This document shows, one piece after another, positions 45,887 to 55,265 of a stretch of DNA of 64,000 nt; position 1 is the first letter of the stretch; each line of letters opens with the position of its first letter. The position numbers and the translations under genes are program-made. The notes beneath the pieces are model-generated. The model was given only the letters and a program-made list of their open reading frames with translations, was not told the origin of the DNA and did not search any database. Source of the DNA: Crocinitomicaceae bacterium (GTDB lineage: Bacteria; Bacteroidota; Bacteroidia; Flavobacteriales_D; Sanyastnellaceae); the NCBI GenBank assembly GCA_002690915.1, contig NZGF01000075.1, forward strand, positions 1 through 64,000, in the 5' to 3' direction.

Positions 45887-46987
45887 TCAGTACAATGGTT
45901 GATTCCAGACTTTAAGTTGATCATCCGCCGTGACGCCGTTTAACACCTCAACCGTAATTCCGTCCGAGAGTCCCAACTCCACGTCACGTCGCTCGTACAG
46001 GTTTTCATCCACACGTGCTTCCACGAAGGTCGCTCCTTTCTCGTACTGCACGAGCATCTCCGGTATGACCAGAACACCCCTGCGCTCATCGAGAACTACG
46101 TTCGCATTGGCCGAGTAGCCTGCGCGTAGGAACTGACCTTCCTGCAATTGCACTGCAGCTTTGATTTCAAATTGAATGGCTCCAGCTTCTTCAATGCCTT
46201 TGGGGCTGATGTATTCCAGCGTTGCGGGAATGACCAAGCCCTCTATGGCGCCCACCGTCAACTCAATGGCCATGCCAACGGATAGCTTTTCCACTTCAGA
46301 TTCATCAATCTTACCAATGAAAACAAGGTCTTGCATGTCCGCGACTGCTGCAATTGTAGTACCCTCGTTGAAGTTGTTGGCTTCAATGACGCTGTTCCCT
46401 TTTTTGACCGGCACGTCAAGCACCATGCCGTCAATGGTGGAAGTAATAAGTGTATTGGAGGTTCGTCCGCTGCGCTCAGCGACACCGTCTTGGATGATGC
46501 GCAAGTTGTCTTCTGCAGCATAGAACTCCTCCTGGGCCTGCTTCCGAGCCAGTTCAAAGCGTTGGAAGTCCGCGGCAGCGATGATGCCATCCTCCAGCAA
46601 CAGGCGGTTGCGCTCTGCGTTGGTTTCAGCATCTTCTAAGCTGATGCGTGCGCGTTCGAGTCGGGTTTCCGCGCTGCTGAGCGCCCCCATATCCGGCACC
46701 ACCATCACCTCTGCGAGCACATCACCTGATCGGACCTCCTCGCCCGCCTCCACTTGCACCCGACGAACGATTCCAGAAATCTGGGGCTTAATCAGGATTT
46801 CCTGACGCGGCTGAATGGATCCCGCGGCGACGGTTTTAATCACGATGTCACCGGTGCGGGCGGTTTCCGTCCGGTACGTCGCTTCCTCCTGCTGCTCCTG
46901 TTCATAGAGGTGATTCAGCGTATAAGCAGCGCCAGCCAACACCAATACGATGAAGGCAATGAGGGTATACAGGCGTCCTTTTTTCAT
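45887..46987 (-). CDS. HlyD/RND-type periplasmic adaptor (MacA-like)
   Basis: N-terminal TM; GSIQPRQEILIKPQISGIVRRVQVEAGEEVRSGDVLAEV; VPVKKGNSVIEANNFNEGTTIAAVADMQDL; adjacent to ABC permeases and ATPase. Confidence 0.92.
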   Translation of the reverse strand: MKKGRLYTLIAFIVLVLAGAAYTLNHLYEQEQQEEATYRTETARTGDIVIKTVAAGSIQPRQEILIKPQISGIVRRVQVEAGEEVRSGDVLAEVMVVPDMGALSSAETRLERARISLEDAETNAERNRLLLEDGIIAAADFQRFELARKQAQEEFYAAEDNLRIIQDGVAERSGRTSNTLITSTIDGMVLDVPVKKGNSVIEANNFNEGTTIAAVADMQDLVFIGKIDESEVEKLSVGMAIELTVGAIEGLVIPATLEYISPKGIEEAGAIQFEIKAAVQLQEGQFLRAGYSANANVVLDERRGVLVIPEMLVQYEKGATFVEARVDENLYERRDVELGLSDGITVEVLNGVTADDQLKVWNQPLY

Positions 46988-46989
46988 GG

Positions 46990-48288
46990 TTATTCGGTTC
47001 GAATCGCTTCAACAGGGCGAATAGAGACGGCCCGGAATGCCGGAAGGATTCCAGCCAAGCCCCCCATCACCACCATCGTGAGCAAAGATTGCAATACAAT
47101 TTCAATGGATACTTCAGGGTTACGGAAACTTCCACCTTGCATATCGGGCATGCCTTCAAGCAGTGCATTAACGCCTTCGATAGTAGCCACGCCTAAAATG
47201 GCGCCAATCAACCCAAAGAGCGTCGTCAACAATAAGGTCTCTCCCATTATCTGTCGGACCACAACGCCTGGCGTTGCGCCAAGAGCCCGTCGAATTCCCA
47301 GTTCATTCGTACGCTCGCGAACGGTGATGAGCATAATGTTCATGATACCGATGATACCTGCTAACAAGGCCAATCCACCGAACACAAAACTCACCCAGCG
47401 GATGGCGCCGAAGACGGATTGAATTTCCTCGAATTCGTGGGCAACGGTCCAATGTCCGAAAGCTCGATTGTCCTCGGGATGGATGGACAATCGGGATTTA
47501 AGAACAGACATGATCTCCGCAGCAGCAGAGTCCGCATGCACCTCTTCATTGAAAAGCAGGCACAACCAACCGACGTCATCTCCTTTGTGAAAAGCTTGGT
47601 TGAAGGCTGTAAATGGAATCCGGATGCTTTGTAAATCCTCCTCAGCATCTTCGCCCGAGCGCATCGAGGTGAATACCCCTACCACCGTAAAATTGACACC
47701 ATTGATCCGGATGGATTCACCGATAGGCTCTTCTTGCTTGGTGAAAAGGATGTCGCGAACCCGTTTACCAATCACGGCAATCTTCCGCCTGTCTTCGATA
47801 TCTCGAACATTAATGTGGCGACCTTCTTTCAATGGCCGGGCCTCAATCAACTGCTGCTCAGGAAACTCACCATAAACGGTGAAGGCACCCGTCTTAATAC
47901 CGCGCGTAACATTGTTCGATCCGCGCCAGCCACCAAGTTGATTCTGCGGAGCTGCCACCTCTAGTACCTGGCTGTTTGCTGTCAGGTATTCGACATCTCC
48001 AATTTTCAAGTCGATGGGCCGGCCGCGCTGAAATCCCTTGTAAGGCATGCTCGTGCTTTGAGTCCACATGAACATGCTATTCTTGGCCATGTCACCAAGA
48101 TCTTGGGAGACGCCGTTTTGCAAACCATTGGCCGAACCGATGGTTATGATGATCATGAACAGTCCCCAACCTACGCCCAATCCACTCAAGGCCGTCCGTA
48201 AGGGCTTTTGTATTAACACTTGAATCAGCTCTGTGAAGCCATCCCAATCCGGACGCCACATGCGGGGTTGTCGTTTCAAATCACTCAT
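46990..48288 (-). CDS. MacB-like ABC transporter permease (FtsX/MacB_PCD)
   Basis: Start MSDLKRQPRMW at 48288; PLRTALSGLGVGWGLFMIIITIGSANGLQNGVS; VRERTNELGIRRALGATPGVVVRQIMGE; RPVEAIRTE. Confidence 0.93.
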   Translation of the reverse strand: MSDLKRQPRMWRPDWDGFTELIQVLIQKPLRTALSGLGVGWGLFMIIITIGSANGLQNGVSQDLGDMAKNSMFMWTQSTSMPYKGFQRGRPIDLKIGDVEYLTANSQVLEVAAPQNQLGGWRGSNNVTRGIKTGAFTVYGEFPEQQLIEARPLKEGRHINVRDIEDRRKIAVIGKRVRDILFTKQEEPIGESIRINGVNFTVVGVFTSMRSGEDAEEDLQSIRIPFTAFNQAFHKGDDVGWLCLLFNEEVHADSAAAEIMSVLKSRLSIHPEDNRAFGHWTVAHEFEEIQSVFGAIRWVSFVFGGLALLAGIIGIMNIMLITVRERTNELGIRRALGATPGVVVRQIMGETLLLTTLFGLIGAILGVATIEGVNALLEGMPDMQGGSFRNPEVSIEIVLQSLLTMVVMGGLAGILPAFRAVSIRPVEAIRTE

Positions 48289-49519
48289 CGCGTAAGGCTT
48301 CAACGGGACGAATAGATACAGCGCGAAGTGCAGGGCCGATTGCACTGATAACGCCGACAAAAATCAAGACGCCAAGTGCCAATAGCGCCGACCGAAAATC
48401 CACGCGGGGATTGCTGAAGAAGTCGTGTTCTACAAACGGCGCAATGCCCTGAAGCAGCCACGTCCCTGCCAACAGCCCAATACAGCCAGAAATCATCATC
48501 AAGAAAACCGCTTCTTGAACGATTTGAGCGACTATACTCCCACTTGTCGCACCCAGTGCCTTTCGCACACCGATTTCTTTGGTTCGTTCGCGCACCACGA
48601 TGGCCATGATGTTTGCCACGCCCATGGCGCCGGCGAGCAGGGTCATCATGCCAACAAACCACACGAACAGGCGGATGCCGTCAAAGATCTGCTCATATAT
48701 CTCTGCTTCTTCGTTGCGATTCATAACCCACACGCCCTCTGCATCATCGGGATGTACAACAAGCAAATTCTTCAGCCAAGTAGTTAACGATGTCGTCCTG
48801 GCACGTGTTTCTCTTATCGTCGCATCACCAGTTCCGATGGAGACACGGCTTACAACATCACTGTTCGAAAAGAGCTTTTGCGCCGTCGAAAAAGGGATGT
48901 AAACACTCCTGTTTTCCCAACGCGAGCCAGTTTGATTAAAGACACCTACGTCCACAAATTGAATGCCGCGCACGCTAACAAATGCACCGACCGCTTGATC
49001 CGGTGTCGTTCCTTTTGGAAAAAGATCTTCCAAAATCTGACCGCCAATAACAGCCGATTTCCGATTCTGGTCTACGTCACGATTATTAACAAAACGGCCT
49101 GACGTAAGATGAACTTGACCGATTTGACATTGATCAGGATCTACCCCACGCAAGCCGTACGAACCTTGTTCGTTACCATGCCTGACTGTTGAACCCCATC
49201 GAAACACAAACCGACTAAAGGATGGAACACTATCCAGTTCATTTTGAATGGCCTGTACCTCGTCATTGTGAAGCTCAATGCTACGATTAGGCTTACGTCC
49301 TCTGTATGCTAATTGCGCATTACCGGTTTCAACGCGTATAAAATTGACAGCGTCGTCCCCAAACGTTTGCTTCACACCGCTCTCCAGCCCTGCACCCAGT
49401 CCCTGCATGACGACCAATATGAAGATGCCGAGTGCGATGCTCAAACCGGTGAGCCCTGTGCGCAGCGGATTGCTAAGCACAGTGTGAAAAATCTCAAGCC
49501 ACGTATCCCGATCTACCAT
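48281..49519 (-). CDS. MacB-like ABC transporter permease (FtsX/MacB_PCD)
   Basis: NPLRTGLTGLSIALGIFILVVMQGLGAGLESGVKQTF; VRERTKEIGVRKALGATSGSIVAQIVQE; RPVEALRDE. Confidence 0.93.
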   Translation of the reverse strand: MVDRDTWLEIFHTVLSNPLRTGLTGLSIALGIFILVVMQGLGAGLESGVKQTFGDDAVNFIRVETGNAQLAYRGRKPNRSIELHNDEVQAIQNELDSVPSFSRFVFRWGSTVRHGNEQGSYGLRGVDPDQCQIGQVHLTSGRFVNNRDVDQNRKSAVIGGQILEDLFPKGTTPDQAVGAFVSVRGIQFVDVGVFNQTGSRWENRSVYIPFSTAQKLFSNSDVVSRVSIGTGDATIRETRARTTSLTTWLKNLLVVHPDDAEGVWVMNRNEEAEIYEQIFDGIRLFVWFVGMMTLLAGAMGVANIMAIVVRERTKEIGVRKALGATSGSIVAQIVQEAVFLMMISGCIGLLAGTWLLQGIAPFVEHDFFSNPRVDFRSALLALGVLIFVGVISAIGPALRAVSIRPVEALRDE

Positions 49520-49522
49520 GCC

Positions 49523-50194
49523 TCAGTTCATTGCTCCTTCGATGCGACCATCCTTCAAGCGAATGATGCGGTCGCATTGGTTTGCAATTTCGATTTCGTG
49601 TGTCACCACGACAATGGTGATCCCCTCGTTGTTGATTTCCTTGAGCAAGGCCATAACCTCATCCGAAGTAACGGAATCCAGTGCACCCGTCGGTTCGTCT
49701 GCTAGAATCACGCTAGGATTTGCGATAAGTGCGCGGGCAATGGCCACACGTTGCTTCTGTCCACCGCTCATTTGATTAGGCAAGTGCTCGGCCCAATCAG
49801 CCAGTCCCACTTTTGTTAAGAAGGCTAATGCGCGCGCTTGGCGTTCCTTGCGCGGTACCCCTTGGTAGTAGAGAGGAAGAGCAACGTTCTCCAACGCCGT
49901 CTTGTAGCTGATTAAATTGAAACTCTGGAAAACAAACCCCAGAAAGTCGCTCCGATACCGGGCCGCGGCCTTTTCAGAGAGGCCGTGCATGTTCTCGCCG
50001 TTAAGGGTGTACGAGCCTTCATCAAAATCATCCAACAAACCCAACACATTTAGCAAGGTCGATTTACCAGAGCCGCTTGAGCCCATGATGGCTACCAACT
50101 CACCCTTCTTGATGATGCAGTCAATGCCCTTGAGTACGGTTAGCGACTGGCTGCCCGTCTCATAAGCCTTCCGAATGGACTTCAATTCTATCAC
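49523..50194 (-). CDS. ABC transporter ATP-binding protein (MacB/LolD type)
   Basis: GTG start (VIELKSIRKAYETG); MGSSGSGKSTLLNVLGLLD; LPNQMSGGQKQRVAIARALIANPSVILADEPTGALDS. Confidence 0.94.
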   Translation of the reverse strand: MIELKSIRKAYETGSQSLTVLKGIDCIIKKGELVAIMGSSGSGKSTLLNVLGLLDDFDEGSYTLNGENMHGLSEKAAARYRSDFLGFVFQSFNLISYKTALENVALPLYYQGVPRKERQARALAFLTKVGLADWAEHLPNQMSGGQKQRVAIARALIANPSVILADEPTGALDSVTSDEVMALLKEINNEGITIVVVTHEIEIANQCDRIIRLKDGRIEGAMN

Positions 50195-50214
50195 GCTAGT
50201 AAGATAACCCGTAC

Positions 50215-51720
50215 TCAATCGCTGTGTTCGGCATCGCCTGACAATTCGCGTGAAAACATCCAATCACGTGCAGCCAAAAGATGAGGTTGCATGTAGGTGT
50301 CCGCTTCAACGAAGGACACAACCCGTCGCAACGAACGCTGCAAACCTGCTAGCGCTGGCGCCATTCCCTCAGAACTTCGGAGGTCACATGCTTGGGCAGC
50401 TGTGATGCATTCGATGGCCAGCACTTGTTCCACATTGTCCAATATTTTCCAAAGTTTCAGTGCTGCATTTGCTCCCATGCTGACGTGGTCCTCCTGGCCA
50501 TTGCTGCTATCGATAGTGTCGACCACATTCGGTGCGCAAAGCTGCTTGTTTTGAGAAACCAATGACGCAGCGGTGTATTGGGGAATCATGAATCCACTAT
50601 TGAGGCCAGGGTTGGCAACCAAGAAAGGGGGCAATCCCTGTTTACCGGACAACAACTTATACGTTCGTCGTTCCGAGATGCTCCCCCATTCGTGTGCCGC
50701 CAAGGCCATGGCTTCCAATTGAAGCGCCAATGGTTGGCCATGGAAGTTACCTCCGGACAACACCTTGTCCTCATCAGGGAAGATAAGTGGGTTATCCGTC
50801 ACAGCATTCAACTCATTCTCCAATACCGCTCGGGCAAAGGACAGGGAATTGCGGCTTGCCCCGTGCACTTGGGGGGTGCAACGGAACGAATACGGATCTT
50901 GTACCTGCGCGCGGGGTTGTGCTTGCCATTGGCTTCCTTTTAGCCAATCCGTAACGTTTTGAGCCACCAATTCAGCATTGGCTTGGTTGCGCACTTGGTG
51001 GATGGAAGGGTCAAAAGGCTCAATCCGACCATACCAAGCCTCAAGAGACCAGGCGCACAAAGCATCGGCCCAATCCGCAATGCGCTCAAGACGTTCCATT
51101 GCCATGACGCCGTACCCGAGCATAAGCTGGGTTCCATTTATCAATGCGAGGCCTTCTTTGGCTCCTAAAACCAGTGGCTGCCAACCTTTAGCCGCGAGTA
51201 CCTCACTGGACGGAACAGGCGTTCCCTCCACCCAAACTTCACCCTCCCCAATCAAGGGTAAAACCATGTGACTCAAAGGCGCCAAGTCACCGCTGGCTCC
51301 AAGGGAACCCTGCGAGGGAACCACCGGAAACAAATGGGCATTCCAATGCTTCACGAGGCGTTGCACCGTTTCAAGCCTCACGCCACTGTGCCCCTTGCCC
51401 AGCGACTTGATTTTCAGCAAAACCATGGCGCGAACTATTTCCTCGGGAACTTCCTCACCGACTCCACAGGCGTGCGAAACCAGTAGGTTACGTTGCAGCT
51501 GGCTCAGTGCTTCGGCATCTACGCGGGCAGACGCCAAATCACCAAACCCCGTATTTACGCCGTAAATAACAGCACCACCGTCCGAATTCAATTTGGCTTC
51601 CAAATAGTCACGGCAGTGTTCAATTGCATGTTGCATGTCCGATGACAAGGACAATTTGGGCATTCCTTTAACCGCATTCCATACGGTATCAACACCCCAG
51701 AGGCCGTTGGTAAGTTCCAT
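50215..51720 (-). CDS. hutH: Histidine ammonia-lyase
   Basis: Start MELTNGLWG at 51720; YGVNTGFGDLASARV; MIO motif GSLGASGDLAPLSHM; DPYSFRCTPQVHGASRNSL; QEDHVSMGANAALKL. Confidence 0.97.
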   Translation of the reverse strand: MELTNGLWGVDTVWNAVKGMPKLSLSSDMQHAIEHCRDYLEAKLNSDGGAVIYGVNTGFGDLASARVDAEALSQLQRNLLVSHACGVGEEVPEEIVRAMVLLKIKSLGKGHSGVRLETVQRLVKHWNAHLFPVVPSQGSLGASGDLAPLSHMVLPLIGEGEVWVEGTPVPSSEVLAAKGWQPLVLGAKEGLALINGTQLMLGYGVMAMERLERIADWADALCAWSLEAWYGRIEPFDPSIHQVRNQANAELVAQNVTDWLKGSQWQAQPRAQVQDPYSFRCTPQVHGASRNSLSFARAVLENELNAVTDNPLIFPDEDKVLSGGNFHGQPLALQLEAMALAAHEWGSISERRTYKLLSGKQGLPPFLVANPGLNSGFMIPQYTAASLVSQNKQLCAPNVVDTIDSSNGQEDHVSMGANAALKLWKILDNVEQVLAIECITAAQACDLRSSEGMAPALAGLQRSLRRVVSFVEADTYMQPHLLAARDWMFSRELSGDAEHSD

Positions 51721-51733
51721 TCCTTTCACACTT

Positions 51734-51776
51734 CGAATATAGTGTCTCTGCCTCCGTTGGCTAAACCCTATATTCG
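51734..51776. promoter_or_regulatory. Inverted repeat CGAATATAG-N25-CTATATTCG in the hutH / M16-like divergent intergenic region
   Basis: Perfect 9-bp arms (10 bp with flanking T/A) in the 70-bp gap; arms contain mirrored TATATTCG. Confidence 0.55.
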
Positions 51777-51790
51777 AGGGGTAAAATTCG

Positions 51791-53827
51791 ATGTTCACAA
51801 AGCCATCCATAGAGCGGGATATGACAGTATTAAAACGTTACGTGTGTTGGATGGCATTTGCATTTTTCATCCTAGCTCCTATGCTCGGGCAAAAACGTCT
51901 TAACGCCCAAACCGCAGAAGCAGATGAACTCCCAATTTCCATTCAATGGGAATCTACGACGGCAGCCAACGGGTGTCAATTCGTTCACATTGCTTCCGAT
52001 GCATACGCCTCCTCAGCACTTGCGTTGGAGTGGACGTTTAAGCCCTTCCTCGAAGTCGAACGTGCAGGCATTGGAGAAGCGTGGGCACGCGTGTTGTCCG
52101 CTCAGTGGCAATCCGACACCATTGGAACGGGGCTTCAATTTTCTTGGAATGTCACCCCTGAAGGATTTGAAGGATATGGCGATGCGGCGACAGTTTCGGA
52201 ATGGGGAGCACTGATGCTAAATGGCTTACGCAGCTCACCCGCCTCGAACTGGCCGCAGGTCCGCGACGCTTGGATGGCGAGCTGGGATTCGGCCTATCAC
52301 GTTCCCAGCACCATAGCAGCACGTGTCCTTCAAACCGAGATGTTCACGCGGCGTCATCCCTATGGGGAACAGGAATTTCCGGCTACGTTGGCTGCCATTT
52401 CCGAGGCTGATGTGCAACATCATGCGGCGGCGTATTGGCACCCGAACAATGGACGGTTGGTCCTCGCTGGGCCTTCGTATCAAGAAAGTATACCAATCAA
52501 ATGGATGGACATTGTATCTGATTGGCCTGCTCGCGAATTGAAAAATCCAGCCCTTCCTGCTCCCAGGAAACCCCGCCAAAATGAAGCATTCATCGTGGAA
52601 AGTGACCAGGATCATGTGTATGCCGCTGCAGGTCAATTGATGCGGTTGAAACCCGATCACTCAGATGTGCTGCCATTACTCATCTTGTCAGAGCACCTCG
52701 CTGCAGCCACCTCTGATTCATTGGCAGTGGTAATTGACCCGCTGATGAGCAGCATTCAATTCACCACCAATGGAACAGCCGCCGCCACGATCGCCTCCAT
52801 TGTTGCGCTGCAATCAGCGATGGCAGATGCCACCCAATCACCACCGAATACTGAAGCGCTGACAGCTTGGAAGCGTAAAGCTGAAGTACGGACCCAAACG
52901 AACCTGCAATCTCCGAAGGCTGCCGCTCGGTTGTTCATTCAACGACCTGATTGGTTCCAAGCTGCAGCAGATACAGAATGGGAAGCATTCACGGCATCCG
53001 TTCAGCCCAGTGATATACAGCGCGTAGCGATTAATTACCTCCGGCCCAACAACTTACAAATTGCGGCAGTAGGCCTCCGAGATTCGGCGCGAGCTGTTGC
53101 GGAAGCATTTGCAATGCCAGAACATCTAGAGTGGTATACCATAAATGCAGAACCAAAAAGTCCTTTTGGCCCAGCCCCAGAAGGACTAACAGCCTCGGAG
53201 GTCATACAATCGCACTACAACGCCTGTGGCGGCGAGAGCGCATTTGAAGGCCTCAATTCTTGCCGAAGGACAGGGACCATGGAGGCCGGTGGGGGGCTGG
53301 TCATGAATGTTGAGTCAGAAGAAATTTATGGCATTGGACACCGCACTGCGATTTCCATTGATGGGCAGGTGATGATGGAACAAATCGTTCAGCCCGGAAA
53401 AGGCCTTTCAATCAAGCTCGGCAAAGGACAAGTCATGTCCACGGATGAGTATGAGCGTTACGAACCCGGGTTATACGCAGCGGAATTACTCTCGTTGACG
53501 CCACGAGAACTCACCGCCAATTTGGTCGGAAGTAACCAACGTCTAGAAGGCCAAGAATGGGTAGTGAACTTAAACCGGGATGGCGCGCTCGTCCAACGGC
53601 TCTTCTTTGACGCGGAAACCCACCTTCTCATTCGCCGCGAAGAATATCGATCGGGGCCGACAGGACCTTCGGAAATTTTCGTTGAGTACACTGAATACAA
53701 GGCGTTCGAAGGGCTGCTGTATGCAACAAAAATCATTCGTCAGACCAACAATCAACGCATGGTGACCATATTTGAGGATGTGCAGCCGAATGCGCGCGTC
53801 AATAAAAATCAATTTGAATGGGAATGA
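51791..53827 (+). CDS. M16 peptidase-like protein without a zinc motif, plus C-terminal LolA-like/outer-membrane domain
   Basis: Hydrophobic N-terminus; M16-like features (EMFTRRHPYGEQEFPATLAAISEADVQHHAAAYWHPNNGRLVLAG); no HXXEH; C-term beta-rich ASEVIQSHYNACGGESAFEGLNS... Confidence 0.7.
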   Translation: MFTKPSIERDMTVLKRYVCWMAFAFFILAPMLGQKRLNAQTAEADELPISIQWESTTAANGCQFVHIASDAYASSALALEWTFKPFLEVERAGIGEAWARVLSAQWQSDTIGTGLQFSWNVTPEGFEGYGDAATVSEWGALMLNGLRSSPASNWPQVRDAWMASWDSAYHVPSTIAARVLQTEMFTRRHPYGEQEFPATLAAISEADVQHHAAAYWHPNNGRLVLAGPSYQESIPIKWMDIVSDWPARELKNPALPAPRKPRQNEAFIVESDQDHVYAAAGQLMRLKPDHSDVLPLLILSEHLAAATSDSLAVVIDPLMSSIQFTTNGTAAATIASIVALQSAMADATQSPPNTEALTAWKRKAEVRTQTNLQSPKAAARLFIQRPDWFQAAADTEWEAFTASVQPSDIQRVAINYLRPNNLQIAAVGLRDSARAVAEAFAMPEHLEWYTINAEPKSPFGPAPEGLTASEVIQSHYNACGGESAFEGLNSCRRTGTMEAGGGLVMNVESEEIYGIGHRTAISIDGQVMMEQIVQPGKGLSIKLGKGQVMSTDEYERYEPGLYAAELLSLTPRELTANLVGSNQRLEGQEWVVNLNRDGALVQRLFFDAETHLLIRREEYRSGPTGPSEIFVEYTEYKAFEGLLYATKIIRQTNNQRMVTIFEDVQPNARVNKNQFEWE

Positions 53828-54510
53828 ACGAGCCACCATTGGTCAACATTGAAAAAGGGGGCATCACCATTGACGAACACGTCCTCCTGCAGGGAATCAA
53901 TCTGACCATCAGCGCTGGAGAACTTGTCTACTTGATTGGCAAAACAGGTTCTGGTAAGAGTTCACTTTTAAAATGCTTGTACGGTGAATTGAGCCTTTCA
54001 ACGGGTTCCGGTAAAGTCTGCGGGCACGACCTCAGAGGCATTACCCGCAAAAACGTGCACACCCTTAGAAGAAACCTCGGCATTGTTTTCCAGGATTTTG
54101 CCTTGCTCCCGGACCGAACAGCCTTTGAAAATCTAGATTTTGTCCTTGGAGCAACCGGTTGGAGCAAAGGCAATGCAAGAGAGAATAGAATCAAAGACTG
54201 CCTCGATGCAGTTGGTCTCGGGACAAAAGGCTACAAAATGCCCCATGCCCTTTCAGGAGGAGAACAACAAAGGCTGGCCATTGCGCGCGCACTGCTCAAT
54301 GATCCCCCTTTGATTGTAGCTGACGAACCCACAGGTAATCTCGATCCCGAAACCACAACTGGCATCCTTCAACTTCTGCACGAACTGGTGCGAAAAGATC
54401 GCACAGTGATTATGGCTACCCACGACCACAATGCGATTCAAATGTATCCGGGTCGCGTCTTACGCTGCGAAGGAGGGTACATTGAAGAAACAACAATTAT
54501 GTCGAGCTAA
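53824..54510 (+). CDS. ftsE: FtsE-like ABC ATP-binding protein
   Basis: [88 protein letters not shown]. Confidence 0.85.
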   Translation: MNEPPLVNIEKGGITIDEHVLLQGINLTISAGELVYLIGKTGSGKSSLLKCLYGELSLSTGSGKVCGHDLRGITRKNVHTLRRNLGIVFQDFALLPDRTAFENLDFVLGATGWSKGNARENRIKDCLDAVGLGTKGYKMPHALSGGEQQRLAIARALLNDPPLIVADEPTGNLDPETTTGILQLLHELVRKDRTVIMATHDHNAIQMYPGRVLRCEGGYIEETTIMSS

Positions 54511-54521
54511 ACCCACCACCT

Positions 54522-55265
54522 GTGGCCCCTTTTCTCATTAGCGCAGTCATACCGACCAAATCCAACCTCGACGGTTTGAGAACAACAATCGAGGCCTTGT
54601 GGGCTATCGATTCGCATCGCATTGAAATCATCGTGGTTGACGGGGGCGGATGCGGTGCAACCAAAGCATGGTTACTGGCCAATCAGGAGCGCATTCACCA
54701 CATCCGATCCGCAGCAGACGGCGGCGTATATCCGGCCATGAACTACGGCAAGCAATGCGCATCGGGTGCCTGGGTGTGGTTCGCTGGGGCCGGTGACCTC
54801 CCTGAACCTTCGACCTGGAATGCATTTTTGGCGGAACCAGTGCTATTGGATACCAAATGTTCCCTGCATGTTTTTGGTGTAGAGCTAGGAGACGACCGCG
54901 AAGGCGGGGTTCCGGCCCGCTACCCCGCTCGTTGGGATAGCAGCATGCTATGGCGCAATACCACCCATCACCAAGGCCTCTTGTATCGCCGGAGCCTTAT
55001 TCAGTCCCATTCGTTTGATCCGTCATTTCGAGTGCTGGCGGATTACGCTCTGCACCTTGCCCTTTGGGCAGAAGGCATTGACGTTTCCAAGCACGATAAA
55101 ACATGGGCACACGTGACGTCGGGCGGCCTCTCACGCAAATTCCACATGGGCTTGTACCGTGAAGAATGGCAACTGAAAAAAAACGTATTGACGGGATGGA
55201 TCAAATGGGTGCAGCCCGTATGGCTATCAGGAAAATACCTCGCCAAACGAATTTTAAGTCGTTAG
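54522..55265 (+). CDS. Glycosyltransferase family 2
   Basis: GTG start; ISAVIPTKSNLDGLRTTIEAL...IIVVDGGGCGATKAWL...SAADGGVYPAMNYGKQCASGAWVWFAGAGD. Confidence 0.9.
   Translation: MAPFLISAVIPTKSNLDGLRTTIEALWAIDSHRIEIIVVDGGGCGATKAWLLANQERIHHIRSAADGGVYPAMNYGKQCASGAWVWFAGAGDLPEPSTWNAFLAEPVLLDTKCSLHVFGVELGDDREGGVPARYPARWDSSMLWRNTTHHQGLLYRRSLIQSHSFDPSFRVLADYALHLALWAEGIDVSKHDKTWAHVTSGGLSRKFHMGLYREEWQLKKNVLTGWIKWVQPVWLSGKYLAKRILSR

Noticed and set aside
46754-47422. 222-aa plus-strand ORF
   Set aside because: Antisense to the MacA/MacB-like genes.
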